Shown piece after piece: positions 22,701 to 37,700 of a stretch of DNA of 64,000 bases. A program made the translations under genes and the position numbers. The notes beneath the pieces were generated by a model. The model did not search any database, had not been told where the DNA came from, and was given only the letters and a program-made list of their open reading frames with translations. Numbering within the stretch: position 1 is the stretch's first letter; each line of letters starts with the position of its first letter. The DNA comes from Anagrus nilaparvatae (taxonomy: Eukaryota > Arthropoda > Insecta > Hymenoptera > Mymaridae), in the NCBI GenBank assembly GCA_022575985.1, contig JAKSXM010000007.1, positions 1,490,501-1,554,500 on the forward strand, written 5' to 3'.

Positions 22701-25700
22701 CCAGAAAACTAAATACTTTCAATTTTTTACAAAATTTTAACCAAAAAAAAAAACTCAAATAGAACGTTTTAGCCATGCTGGCTTAGAACCATTCAAGGAA
22801 ATCAATAAAGTCTTTTAAAAGAAAATAAATAAATTTGTATGCATTTTAAATTTGAAGCTATGAGCTATTACTAACGGTAGAATTATACTTATCTGCCAAT
22901 ATTAATAATTTTGATTAAACTAATCTTTCGGATACTTATCGTTTATAAATGAAAACTAAATGAATTCTCTATTTTACGTAAATATTTTATTCAATTGCAC
23001 AATTATGAATACAATTCATTAATATAAAACAATATAGTTAATTATACACGATTTCAAGATAAATGATGCTTAACTCAATACTTAATTTTTAATTCTTATA
23101 AATTATAATTTTTTAGTTAATCAGTCAAGTAAATTTATATAATTTCTATCGAGTATTCTTATATTTAATTAATTAGAAAATTTTATTAAAGAAATGAGAA
23201 AAAAAAAATTACATTACAAAATATTTCAGGTCATTGAATTGACATAAATATTTTTAGACATTTAATTTTCAGCTTCCGGTCAACGAGTTAACATCATTAA
23301 ATTTCAAGATAACTTATGTTGTATTTGTTTTTTTATTTTCTTTCAAATAAAATTTATATACAACTTTTTTTTCATGTACTTTTGTAAAAGTGCAATGTTA
23401 GATAAATTACACAATGTAAACATAAATTTATGTATATTCGATCTCTAAAGTAAAACTGTTCTCAAAGATAAGTGGAATTGAATTTTTATAAAATGTTATT
23501 TTATAGTTTTCAAAAAATTGACACAATTGTAAATACAATTTTCATTTTTGACAAACTTTTAGAGCATATGCAAAGTATAATATTTGAAAATGCTTGGAAT
23601 ATAATTTGCTACACAAAATGTACGTGGTTTGAATTAAATTTTACTGAATTATTGTTTCTATATGTTAAATGAGACTTTAAAATTTGTCAAACCAAGTCGG
23701 ATCAAAATTTTTATTGATAAGTTAAGTAGAACTGTTAACACCAAAATTGGACCATTTGTTTCAAAATTGAGTTTCGAGCATAGTGAAAATCTATTTTAAC
23801 ATGAAAATGTTTATATGGAGGGGGTACTTCAGAACTTGAAAATTAAGGGGGGTGGTCAAATTTGCCCTATTTGAGGGGGGGCACAGTGATCTAGAAAAAA
23901 AATCCGAAATAACTTTTGCTTTGATCGAGTTTCCAACCAATTTTAATACGGGTTTGCTTATTTTACTCCTGAAGACCTGTATTTTACAAAAATAACGACA
24001 AGAAAATTTTTTTAAACATGATTTTCACCCCTTTTTTAGAAAAACCAACCCCTAAAAAAAATTGTATCAAAATTATAATTTATCAAAAAAAATTTTCTAG
24101 GCCTTGAAAAATTATTTATATGCTTAAATTTGATTGGAAAACAAAGAAATTATGTTTAAAAAAAAAAATTACCCCTATTCTACCCTTAATTCCCCAAAAA
24201 CTACCCTTAATGTTAAAAGGCTTATAAAATTTGTTTTTTTTTTAAATATTACATAAAATTTATACTTGGGGATTTTTTTGGGGGAATAGGGGCAGAATAG
24301 GGGTAATTTTTTTTAAACATAATTTCTTTGTTTTCTAATCAAATTTAAGCATATAAATAATTTTTCAAGGTCTAGAAAATTTTTTTCGATAAACTATAAT
24401 TTTGATACAAATTTTTTTTTTAGGGGTTCGTTTTTCTGAAAAAGGGATGAAAATCATGTGGAAAAAATTGAATAATATAGGTTTAAGGATTTAGAATAAT
24501 ATCGATTTAGGGACTTAAAATAATTTAGGTTTAGGGACTTGTAATAATTTTGATTTAGGGACCCAGAATAATTTCCATTTAGGGGATTAAAATAATTTGG
24601 GTTTAGAATCTTTAAAGCTTGTGAGGTGATAATTACAAATTATAAAATTAGAAAATTGTATTGTAATGTTGAGTAACATTTGTATTATACCTAGTCCTCA
24701 GCTGGAAGTAAACATGTTCCATGCATTTAGGTTGTGTTTACACAAACCGGTTATACGTTTTTTCTTTCGAGAATCTTTGAGAAATTAAAGAAAAACGTCT
24801 CTAAAAACAAATCCCAGCTAAGTACATTAATTGACTGATGTTGCAATATGCACATAAAATCATTTACGTAATTAAAGATTTTATTAGCGCCCAATGCCTT
24901 GCATACTATTTTAAATTACATCCTATCATAATTCACAACGTAGAAAAAGAGATTCCTTCATATATTTACATAATTAATTAAAAAAGTCAAATTCTTCAAA
25001 GAAAGTTAAAATTTATAGATATTTAAGTAAATCAAAGTTACAATACCATTTTGATTTATATTCATTAGTAAATAAAATAATGTTTAAATTACATGTAGAT
25101 TTAATACTCATTGCATTAATATTTACATGATTTTTACTTAGCAGACATTAATTTACAAAATAGGAAAGCAGACATTAATTTACAAAATAGGAAAAGTATA
25201 TAGTTTGATTGATGTTTAAAAAAAAATATAAATTCATTCAAAAGTTTGTTAATTTATCAAAATAATAATAATATATTATTTGATTGGCATAGCTAAGTAA
25301 TTGCATAGACGTAACATTTGTGAGAATTTATGAATAGTTTTGCTACTGAAACCAGTGAATAAAATGTATATAATTGTAATATTTGTGAGAATTTTGATTA
25401 TTTTCTGTAATTAGCGCCGAAACCTCTAATTTAATTAAACAACTTTTAACGTGTTTACGTGGATATAATTAATGCTGTGCAGGAAATATTTTAAATAGAT
25501 ACATTTGAATTTATGATTTCTCTTCCTGACTCAAGGTGCACCGTAATCTTAAACTTCATATCTTCCCCTAAAAAGCAAGAAATTCGGTTAAGAGAAATTG
25601 ATAGAATAATTAAATGTTAGAAAAAGAGCCGGAATTTCTTAAAAGAATTTTAATGGGTCTAAAAATTTCAGTGAAATGGGGACGTTTTAATAATTGCGTA

Positions 25701-28700
25701 CGGAGTACATAAACTCAAGAGTAATTGATATACGTTTTGCTGAGTTTAAATAAATTGAATACATATCCGGAGGTAATATATCGGATGCTGAGAATTGACA
25801 CATTAGTTTATTGCATAAATATGCATGTGTGCATAAATTTACGTACGTACAAGTGATTTTCACTCTCATTGATAATCCTTTCTCCTCTGTTATTTTGCTG
25901 GTCCCATCACAACGTTTTATTAACATCGGAGTGCGTAAGTGATAAATATGTGGTTATAAGCTTCCGTTATTATGATATTTCTTTCAATTGATGGTTACAG
26001 TAAATTATTATTATTAAAAAAATAATATTTGTTTGATTTATTATTTTTTATTTTTAATAATTTTTTAATTATATGATTTAAATGTAATTAATTTAAGGAT
26101 AATTTATTTATTGTTGAGTGCTTTTTAGTTGAAAATTACGAATATAGTATAGTATAGTATAAAATAGTAAGTACTGTTGGTCAACCCAAAATTTTAAAAA
26201 CTTTTTTTTTCTCAACCAAGACCTCAACAGATAACACTTTTGGTAAATTTTTGGTGCTATATAGAGCCAGATTTTTAGTTCCTTTTAGTTGAAACCAGAG
26301 TTTAGGAAGTAAATAAATAAACTTTTGTGGCTTGTAGTTTTTTAATTTTGTGGTAAGGAAGTTAATATTACTAAAAAATGCAAGTAAAAAATTAAATTTT
26401 ATTTTTACTTAAAATTAGTACCGACATTCGTTCTTACATTACCATTGTCAAAGAAATGAATATATCAGAGCGAGAACCATCTGTAAAGTCACAGAAATTT
26501 ATAAAATTTTTATTAACAAAATAGAAATGATACTCTTATTTAATAAAATTTTTCTACATATTTACGACGTTATTGTACTTCTTATTTATTATACAAAAAT
26601 TTTTCCTTATTTATTAACTTTCCCTAAAAAAAAAAAAAAATAATTACAAGAAAAAATGTATAAATAAATAAAATTCTTTATAATAAATATAAAAGTACAA
26701 GAAAATCTTAGCAGACTTTTGTATTATACAATAGAGAGACTTATTACAATTTTTTTTTTCATTCCATTATTCGTTCTGGTCACTTCCTCTTTAATAATAT
26801 ATTTTAAAAAAAAATGTTTTTTGATTACGTAGATAACATAATATATCTAGAAAATGTTATTTTTTGATTGATCACTTAGCATAATATGTGAATGTTTATA
26901 ATATAATATAGGCAAAAAAATTACGTAAAATAATAATAATTTTCAATTAATTGTAATGAATTGTCAGTAACGTAAATTTTTTAATATGTTGCGTAAAATT
27001 AGTTGTAATATTTTTTTTATATAATAGTAATTATCGAATTTTAATTTTTATTCTGGATACTTATTACTTTGTTTATCTGATTAAAATGCTATTATGGAAT
27101 GAGGTGGCTTTATATAGCCAATTTTTAATATTTTTTTATGGTTCTAACTGGATGGAAAAGTTGTGTGGCTTTTTTGAAAGAGAATAATAATATTTTTAGG
27201 ATCCCAAATAATTAAGGTTTCAATATTTTGTGTCATACTAGGAACTGTGGTTTTGAAATTTTTGTTTTGAAAAATACTTCAAAATTCATTATTTTTAACA
27301 ATTAATGCAGTTTGATAATCCTCAAAGGATGATTTTCGATAAATCTTATAAAACTTATTGTAATACCAATTCTTAATCAAGCTTAAATTCATAATCCTTG
27401 ACAATAATTGGTTCATTATTTATGACTTCGTCTTTTGCAATCAGAAGTTATAATCTGATAAGTTTTCTTATTAAAATTAATCTCAAGTATTTTTCGTCTT
27501 TTTCTTTTAATAAACGAGAGATTATTTCTTTATTGATTTTTAAAGGGTAGTCTACTTGGTGCTCTTTTAAAAATTTCTCAAATATTTTGTGCGATTTTTT
27601 GAAAATATATTAAGCGGAAAATTACTTGTGATACATTTTGAACAAATCTCAAAAGCTAATTTATTCACACGCCGTTTCGTCATTTTAGCAAAACCTGCAA
27701 ATAAACGAGTTTTGATTTAAAATTCTTTATGATGTGTTTTAAACTAGTAAATCATACCTTTACTATTACAAAAAAAAATTCCTTACTTAAAAAAGACATA
27801 AATATTTAATATTTTAATTAATTAAATGTATTTAAGTAATTACTAATTAATTATTTTGAAATAAACATTATATTTACAAATCTGCTAAAATACAAATTCG
27901 GTTTTGTTATATATGAAACTTTTTATGTGAACTATGATCTTAAAAGATTTTTTTTTTAATTTTGACCTATGGCCAGAAAAATAAAAGAATCGCACAAATG
28001 GCAGGAAAATATTACAGTTGGTGCAGCTATCTGATGTATTATGTTTTTAAGTTCAAGGAACGTTTACGATTTTCTTCCGGTTTAGGATCTTGGCCTATGG
28101 CAAGAAAATTGTCTTTTTCATTTTCAAATAAAATGTTTCGGATTCTGAAAACAAAATACGGAAATTTCTAGAGCAGCTTCAAAATTTTCCTGAAAAAATT
28201 CATTTATAAATTAGAATCAATTAAATTAACACGAAACGCTTCATATATCTAAAAAATTTTAATTAAATAATAAAATTAAAAGAAAAAAAAAAACAATTTC
28301 CTCTATTAGTATTTATCAAATATCACTATAAATGGTAACTAAAAAAATAAATTTATAATAAAAATTTAAATCAACTTTCAAACACTTAAAATTTTAAACA
28401 TTTATAACACGCAATTTTAAGCATAAAAAAACGAGATTTGCAAATAAACGTTCTTATTAAAAAAAAAAGAAGTTGTAAAGAAAAAAAAAAACGAAAGCAA
28501 AAAATAGAATAATTAGTTTTATCATTTTATTTACGGAAATCGTCAAATATAATCTTATCTCGAAATATATTTTTGCACACATGCTAGAGAAAGAAAAAAA
28601 TGTTTTGTTATTTATACACACAACATTGTAAGTTTAATATCCGTAAATATAATATAATCGCTGATGCGTATTATTGTTGTTTAAATAAATCATTTAACAC

Positions 28701-31700
28701 CAAATTAAAAAACTTTCATGTGTATTAATTTTATAAAATGCAGGAAAATCAAATATTACATTTATTTATTTTTTTATCATTAATAATTAACTAATATTTC
28801 AGTACGTTAGAAAAGTTAATTTTAAATATTTTTTATGCAATATTCCAGTTTTTTTTATATTAATTGGTCTAGACGCTTCCCGTTTGATGATTTTTCCGAT
28901 AAGCTTTTAGTAAGTGCCAGCACTTATGTAACAGTTTATAAAAATGAAACTGTGTTGAGCAGGTACTGCTCTGGTTTGATCTTGCTTGATACTGCAAACA
29001 ATTTTTTATTATTGTTGGTTTAGAACTTTTAAACGATTTATATGGATTAAAAATCCATAAAAAAATAGAAAAATTTTGTTTAAAATTTTTTTGAAGAAAA
29101 TATGTAGATCAGTTATACTCTATGTTATATATTTTGATATTCAAAGGAGTTCAAGAGCACTAAAAATATACCATTAATAAAATTTCATACTTTTAGCTAG
29201 GACATTTTGGAATATGAATGAGATAATAAATTTTACTGAAATATCTATGTTTGGAAGGGGTATGTGGGTAAAAACATTTGAAAAATAAAAATTAGGAAAA
29301 CTATTATATTCTCAAAAAAATTAGTATATTTTCGATAAAAATCATAATTTTAAAAATAAAAAAATCGAAAATTCTACATGAAAACAAAATTATGAATTTA
29401 CAATTATTTTCACGAATTTACGAAAAAAAATTGCAAATGCCCGAAAAATAGTTACATAAATTAAAAATTTTTTCCCCGAATTCTTAAAAAGAGTTAAGTA
29501 ATAGTCCTTTCAAAAACTCATAATTTGAACAACCAATGTGATTTTTTTCTTATATACTTACGATTTGCTCAATCCACTAGTTTTCCTATGATAAAACTGA
29601 CGATTATTCAGTTGACTAGTAATCATTATTTATACAAGATATTATCATACAAGAATTTCTAAAATATCGTCCAGTCTAATATAAAAATATTTTCTCACAC
29701 TTGCAACTTGAATTTTTCAACATATAATCATTAAAGAAAATTAATAAATAAAAATAAAGAAAAAAAAAATATTTTGTTATTCATAATAGGCAAAAAAAGT
29801 AATATATTTATTCATTAATTTAAAGGTGTAATATTTACATTATAACATTATAGAGTCGAGGTATATAATCAAAAGGAAGCAAAAGTATACATAATATATA
29901 ATATTAAACTTTTTTATTAAAAAATCTCTATCTGTATGTGTGTATGTGTGTCTATGACCGCATTAATGCATATACCGTTATCAAACCAAGAGATCAAAAA
30001 CAGTCGCAAACTCTATGTCTATAATATGCAGAAGAGAGTTTTCTCACATAACTATGTCTACATTATTATTATTATTATTATTATTACTATTATATATCTA
30101 ATAAATACGCAACGAACTGTGAAGAAAAGCATTTTATTATTCTTCATTTGGCCTATGTCATATATATTTTATACCAGATTATTCCATTCAATAAGATTTT
30201 TATTTTATCCTCTCTTTTATATTCTCTCATAAGTATTATGGATCTATAGGCGGGTTGTGAAAATAATCAAAAAGTCATATTATAAAGTTGATCGATATTA
30301 ATGTTTTATCCATTGATCTAAGGGTAAAATAGGCTGTAATGGAATAAATTTTTTGATTTTTATGGAAATGTAACTCTGATAAAATTTTAAATTATTTTGC
30401 CGCATAATCAATGCTTAAATTTTTTCGATTTAAAGTTCCTGACAGATGGTCCTGTACTAATGGTGATTTTTGAGTCTTGAATCAAATATGAAGTTTCAGG
30501 TTTCGGTATGTTATGAAGTAGAAATACAGTGTAGAATGGGTTCATAATTTAATGTACGACGTATTAAAAAGTAATATTGGAAGCTATATTGCTGATAACA
30601 CCTCAGACTCTTATGACCCATGTTGAAGATAACATATTGTGCTTCTTTAATTTAAAAATATTTTTATTAAAAAATAATATTTCTATTATAATTCCTTCAT
30701 GATTTAAACATTTTGGTCCTTCGAGCTGTGGACTTTTTGCTCTTTTAGTGCATACATGAGTCGTGAGAAGTGTAAAGAAATAACTGTAAAATAGAGTAAT
30801 TTTTACTTTAAATAGCTAAAACAATACTAGGAAAGTTCTCTGATAAAAACCTAATCTCCGTAGCTTATCAAAGCTAACTTACAAATTCACTTTGGTTACC
30901 TCATTTTTTCTAAAATATATAGCGCAGGTTCTTTTTTTTCAATTTAAAATCTAATGCAAAATTTACTGCATAACATTACATGCATGGCATTTTTCGATTA
31001 AGAATAATAAATTTGATACAGTTAAAATAAGTTAAGAATTGTTACTTATTAGATTCTTTTGATTATAATAGCTAAAAAAAAAATTATTTATAATACTTCA
31101 GGTGTTTGTTTTGTATTGTTTATTGTGTTCAAAGTCGTTAGATTAAATCAAAAGACCTTCAAAATGTAATTTTATGTTTTAATTCTTATATTAAAGAAAT
31201 TGTTACAAAATCGAATATTAATAGAAAATCGTTAGTTGAAAAAAAAAAATCTAGATTTTGCAATATTGAATTATATATGTATATAATAAAGTATACTTTT
31301 TTTATCATTTAATATTTCCCTTGAAAATTAGATATTTAATATTGCATTTTATTTACATTATTATTTATTATTATTTTAATTTTATTAAATAAAACTTTTT
31401 ATGCTTTGACAAAGAAAAAAAATTGTCTAAATAAATTTTATTGTTTAATTCGTTTTTGGATATTCATATAGAGGAACAATTGAGATAGGTAATATTTTGA
31501 TTTTTTTGCATTCAAGCGCGTTTTGAAGAACCAGTTTTTAAATATGATACTAATTGTAAGACCTAATTTTTTTCCCAAAATTTGTTTGACCAAAAAATCT
31601 TATAAGGTATTACCGGCCTCTCAAAATTGATATACAATTATTATTGCTCGCTAGTAAAAAAAAGTATTACTCATTACAAAAAGTAATGGGCAATGACAAT

Positions 31701-34700
31701 TTTTATATATTTGTTAAAATAAATTTTAAATAATTATGTCTATTTTTTGGCGAATCTTTATCGTCACAGTTTATGATGAGTAGAAAAGTAATAGCTCAAA
31801 TCAGATTTCAAAATATTTAGTTGATTCTGCTTTATTATATATATAGTATTTAAAAATCATTTCTCTTTCGAGAATAAATTTAAAAAAATTAAAACAAAAT
31901 TTCACACTCGAATGGAACTAATATATGTTGTCCCTTTCAAACGAAGTAAGGTCGTGTACTCCACCATCACTGGGTGATTCCAAACATCACATTTTGAAAT
32001 TAAGATTTTTTACGATTTTTTAACCATTTATTTATTTATAATATCTTTCTAATGAAAAAGTCCTCAAAAAAGTCAATGCTTTTCAGTATTTGGTATAAGA
32101 ATATAACAAAAAATTGAAAATGTTAATTTGCTTAATAAATACGGCATGTTAAATTTTTGAATTTTTTGGGTCATAAAATCCTGATATCTCTGATTTGAGA
32201 AACTTGGATCAAAATTCTTCTTGGCTCATAAAGCAGAACATTTAATTTTAAGAGGAGGTATCGTGGGAAATTTTCTAAGCCTTTTCAATAATGAGTTACA
32301 GGTAATTACATATTTATAAAAAAATAATTTTAAATTACCTGTAACTAATTACTTAAAACGTTTAGGGAAAAATTTTTCATGATATCTTCCTCTAAATTTA
32401 AATGATCTTCAATATACGTTTTTTTTTATTTTCTTGTACCAAATACTCAAAAGCATTGACTTTTTATTAGAAAATTATTATAAATAAAATATAATAATTT
32501 TTTAATGAAAAAGTTAATGATTTTACCAATATCCAATGTCGGATTTACCAAAAAGGCAGAGTATTCACAGTCTGCAGGTCTCCTATAATAAACTTTAAAA
32601 ATGGGCCCCCAGGAATTTTTTTAACGTTTGCTGCATATGGGCCTCCACGCGCTCAGTATCTTTGGAAAATGAAATCTGTATTTATGAATAAATTTAGTGT
32701 ACTGAAAAAACAAGCCCCATCCCCTTCTTTCATTCTAATGGGCCTTCTAGACTTGGAAATATGAGGTTTAATGTCATCAAATATGGTTTCTTATAGGTAA
32801 TCTTCTTTAAATGTATCTTAACTTTATAAATTATCTTTTTTTTTGTACAAGTCTCACCTTTTAAATCCCGAAAACCGCAATTTTTGAACATTAATTCTTA
32901 TACCGCTATATAGTAAATAAACCAAATGTCAATTTTGTCCCAAAACAGCCAATTTTTTAATTGCTGGTGTTTTAGCAAAAAGGGAATCATTGAAATAATT
33001 TATCTAAAAACTTTTTTTTTACTTATTTCAAAAACCTGAAATTAAGATCCTGACTTTAAATTACAATATCTCGCAAACAAATAATGTCATGAAGACTGTT
33101 TTAATTAAAAATTTTGATTTCGATTTAAAAATTAGTCATTTATTATTTCAAAATTTGTAAAAATTAAATAATTAAAAATTTTTTATTTTTAATCTCAGAA
33201 ATTGGTTTAAAATTTATAAAATCTAGAGCTCCTATATAGAGCATAAATTTTCAATATAAAAAAACTATTTTGAACTAGAGTCGCAAATATTTTCAATAAA
33301 ATTGAAAAATTTGGTCAAATTTTCTAGTTAGGCAGATACAATTTTTCTCCAAATAATTCTCGAATTAAATTTTTTTTTTTTAACATTAAAAAAATAAAAT
33401 AAACAACTTAAAATAAATCTAAGAAAAAAGAGAGTGACAAGTACCTATTTTCAAATAATAAATTCGACTTTTGTTTTCATTATATTTAAAATACGCAATA
33501 AAAAAAGTTTATATCCTATATAACTAGACCTATTAAGCTAACGCAAAAGAATTGTTATTTCCGAAAGCTATAATCAAGTAAGAGATAAAAATAAATAAAT
33601 ACTTTTATAGATTATAAATATGGGTGCGGATATAATAAAATAGTAGTGGTAGTAGTAGTAACTTTCTGTAAATGGTTATTACGAAAGATGCTTTTTCCTC
33701 TTTTGTATGACCTTGTAAGATATCGTCTCTGCGATATAGAGAACATAGCCTTGCAGATTTAAACAAAATACATAATACTGAAAGTGTTTTATTAGCTACT
33801 TGTGGTGTGAAAGTTATGTTTATTATTTTTTCACATATTATAAACAACAGCAAAAAATGTATATTAGCGCAGATTTATATCTCTTTCTTATAAATGAAAC
33901 GTGATTTTTTTTTGTTACATATTAACGTTTCCGTTCACTAGAAATTAGAATTGTTAATTTTTTAAACATTTTTTTTTTAAATCTTGTAACAGGTTCTTAT
34001 GAACGCGATCAATATCTTTGCTCCTACTATTTAATCCTTTGATTTACACCTTATTATCTCTTGGCTTATAATATTTCAGCATGTCATTTTGGACTTGGTC
34101 AAACAAGCGTGTTTCTATCAAATTGGGATATAATTTGAGGTTAAAGAATCACGATTTTTGAGTCGTCAAAATGAGTTACTTTTTTACCCTACTACTCTAA
34201 CCTAGTCCAAATTATGATAATTGAAAAGACATTTGACAATTTTTCGTTAATTAGTAATTCATGTGCGAAATTTAATTCACAAGATTAATCAGAATTCTTT
34301 TAGCTGAATGATTTTAATATCAAATATTAATTCTATTTTATATACATTTAGCTAACTTTTTACTCAATAAAATTTAATTTTTATATTTAAATTCACAAGG
34401 TTCTTTTTAAATTCATTAGAAAATGTTAATAATCTGTAGATTATTAACATTTTCATCAGAATGTAAGATTTTTTCGTTCTACATAAAGTAATAATTTTTT
34501 ACTTACATTTTTGAAAATAACTTACAATTAGTAGTAGTAAGATGAAAAAATACAATTTTCTTATTTTATTGCTAAGTTTTATTAATTTAATTTTGTGAAA
34601 TGAGGGAATAAAAGAAAATTTTGATTTAAACCATGTACAATTCATAAGTGAGTAAGCACTGTTTTGCCTTTTTCTTATTTCATCATGGTTTTTGGATTTT

Positions 34701-37700
34701 TAAGTATTTAGACATGGAGAAAGAACTCCTGATGATAGAGAATTATTTTTTATGAATTACTTATTTTAATGAAACAATATTTCAACCTTATGGATTAGCT
34801 CACTTAAATAAAGTAACAAAAAAAAAATTTTAATCTGGAACATGTTTAATATAGGCAAAGGATATTTATAGAGCTAAATGAGGCATCCTAGTTTTTATAT
34901 AGCAAAAGTTTTACAAATGCATAAAACTCTGTCTTAAAAAAAGGGGGCGAGGTTAACATTGATACGGAATTTATAGTTTAAAAAACTTCAATCAAAAATT
35001 GAAAAAAATATTAATTTTTTTCGCAAAAAATGTATGAAATTTTTTCATCAAGCAATACATTAAGGGCGCAAAAATTTGGATTCTAGCGTGATAGCTACTA
35101 CTAAGCAATCAGCTGGCAACTTAACTTTTTCATCCATGGTACTTAAATTACTTTCTTTCCTACAATGTGTGCCAAGAATTACGCACCAAGTTTGTATGCC
35201 ATAGCTACTTACCTAAATGAGCGTTTATTACAATACCCTAAAATATACGTAAAAAATTTATGTAACGGAAATCATAACAGACATTACAAAGTCAATGAAT
35301 TATTTATTTATCCTTTTTTTTATATTAATAATAATTTATATGATAAACCCATTTTGGTGTGACAGACACAATCTAAATAAACTTAAAAAAAATATTATCC
35401 AATCAATATCCGGTTCTCACGTTCTTTAGTTTAGAAATTTAGTGCACACACAAAGGAACCTTTATATTAATAATTACGAAATTGACAAGAGGGACAGTGA
35501 TTGCAACCTGTGCGACTGTATAATAATATATAATTTAATATTGTTTTTTATTTAAATTTTTTTATTTTTATCTTTAACCGCTCTACTTGTATCTTTATAA
35601 ATCGTAATAATTTTGTAACAATTATTTATACTATTATTATCATTATTATTATCATTTTTATTTAACTTTATGCCATTATTCTTTATTATTCTGAACATTC
35701 AATTATTGTTTTAATATAAAGGAGAGGTGCGGGGTCGGTTGGGAACTGCTCGGCGGTAACTTTTTTATTTTTAATATTGATTAGCACTATGGAAAATAGT
35801 GTTTTTACCCTAAGTATTTAAATGTTATTTAAATAAATGCAGTTATAAGTTGATAAAGAATAAAAATAATGGGCCTTTTTAGATTCTTAGAATGATATTA
35901 ATATTTTTATTAAGTTCAATGCAGATTTAGTAAAGTCCTCCGAGTAAAGTCTATACATTAAATTTCGAGATGCTAAATTGGTCGCATTTCTATCCAACAC
36001 TAGAAAATACCATATTAATCTAGCTGTGCTTCTAGGGAGTACAGTAATTAATTCTCTTTATTTACAAAAAATATTCTTATTGCCAAACGATTCTTTATTC
36101 TATTAATTCCGCTAAAATCTTGAAAGCGCAATAGTACCTTACTAAAAAAAATATAATTCTTCGAGAGAGTAAATATTTTGGTACTAGAGAAATTGAATAA
36201 TTAAGCTAGTATCAAAATTTAACGTTCTTCGTATGTTTGCATGCATAATACTCTGTTATAAAGAAAATTAATTGATATTTTAAATAATGAAATTGAAAAT
36301 TCATAATTATGTAAAACAAATATTAGCATAAATGTAAATTTTCTAAAAACAATGTAATACATTCATCGATGTAAATTAAGTAACATATTACTTTATTTAT
36401 TCAAAAAGTATTACTTTTTAGTTTAGTTAGAAAAAATTAAAAAATATGACAAGTTTATCACACATTTCACTAGAAAAAAAAATTTGAACAATACCTATTT
36501 TTTAAAAAATATCACTTCCGTATAAATGATTTATTTATTGTTATTACATATTATCGATATTTTTTTTGTTCTTTTTAAAAAAATAAAAGAGAAAGGATAA
36601 CACATAATACTTATTGAAAACATATGTATTTATTTATATTTTTGACACGGTAATTGATACGTTGAAATAAACAAAAGAGAAAAACTATATTTGTCCATTC
36701 AAATAAGCGTATTTTTATTTTAAAATCCATTTGTTACGTACCGTTGATATATTTGCAAAAATTGAATAAAAGAAAAACACAGTGACATTTTCAGTATTTA
36801 ATTTGTTAAAAAATGTTTATTAATCATTCTTTTTTAGACGAATAATGGAAAAAGGTTCATCAATGCCATGGCAAGAAGTCTTATACGAAGCTACAGGTGA
36901 ATCAAAGCTGGATCCATCAGCTTTAAGAGAATATTTCCGTCCTCTTGAAGATTGGCTTAGACTCGAAAATTTAAGAACTAACGAATACGTTGGTTGGACA
37001 TACGGTAAATTTATATCAATTTTTTTACTTAATTTAAGTGTCAAATAAAGTTATTTCTACTTTATGACTTACTAAGCAATTATTTATAATTAATAGGCTA
37101 CTTATAAATGATAACTTTTTTTAAATTATAGACTGTTTTTTGCAATATAGGTCATACGTGGACACTTAATTTCTTTTGGCTGACTAACTCTGTATGTTTA
37201 CGAAACCGCTAGATTCTATATTATTTAATGAATGAATAAAGAAAAAAGGAACGAAAATAAAAAGACAATTTTTACTGAGAATTATTTTATTTAGGTCAAT
37301 TACCAAAAATTTACTCAGATTCTCGCTCAGATTATAAATATCGAGTACAAACTTTTTTTCAATGGCATTAACGTAAATATTTTAATGAAAACTCGTAAAT
37401 AAAAATTATTGGAGAATATTTTACGAACATCATGGGTATGCCAAAAATACCTTGATAGACAAAAGTTACCCTCCGCGTTCTATGCCAAAACATTTTCTCT
37501 CATTTTTTAATATACATTATTTTTTTAATATATAAATCTTTTTTCTGTTAGTACTATTCAATGTTGGAACCCTAATTACTTCTGTTTTGTACATTTAGTT
37601 ATAAATGGGTTAATTTTACAGTATTTCTAGCAAAGTTCAAAATTCTTGAGAAAAAATAAAAGCAAAAAGTTTTAAGAATACAATCGTGCTTAATAATTTT

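Larger units (their letters stand above)
23800..24745 (+). mobile_element. Minisatellite-bearing repeat element, copy A
   Basis: The left end is CATGAAAATGTTTATATGGA, followed by GGGGGTACTTCAGAACTTG. The right part is CTCAGCTGGAAGTAAACATG, TTCCATGCATTTAGG and TTGTGTTTAC. Both ends match copy B at 56969-57313, and the right end also matches the inverted copy C at 40564-40763. CATGGAACATGTTTA and its complement near the two ends act as short inverted repeats. Compared with B, copy A holds an extra inverted-repeat block (24005-24470), followed by a 24-bp tandem array. No coding region was seen. Confidence 0.7.
19779..36837 (+). other. 17.1-kb intron of the ACE-like gene
   Basis: No nested gene was recognised. 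It contains a GC-rich stem-loop repeat (21060), a large inverted repeat with a nested hairpin (21847-22720), minisatellite element A (23800-24745), a 27-bp tandem duplication (25141), a diverged GC-rich repeat (27960), an inverted repeat (32020-32510) and a hAT-like scrap (32535). A slightly GC-richer patch at 20440-20590, an open frame at 28835-29023 and a GC-rich blip at 35720-35760 were not identified. The rest is AT-rich. Confidence 0.7.

Noticed and set aside
28835..29023. 62-codon frame ([20 protein letters not shown] and onward)
   Set aside because: It looks more protein-like than its neighbours, but no family, splice context or second copy could be found; not enough to call a gene.
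36820..37044. Minus-strand 74-codon frame over the ACE-like exon B
   Set aside because: It is antisense to a well-supported exon with family motifs and splice sites.
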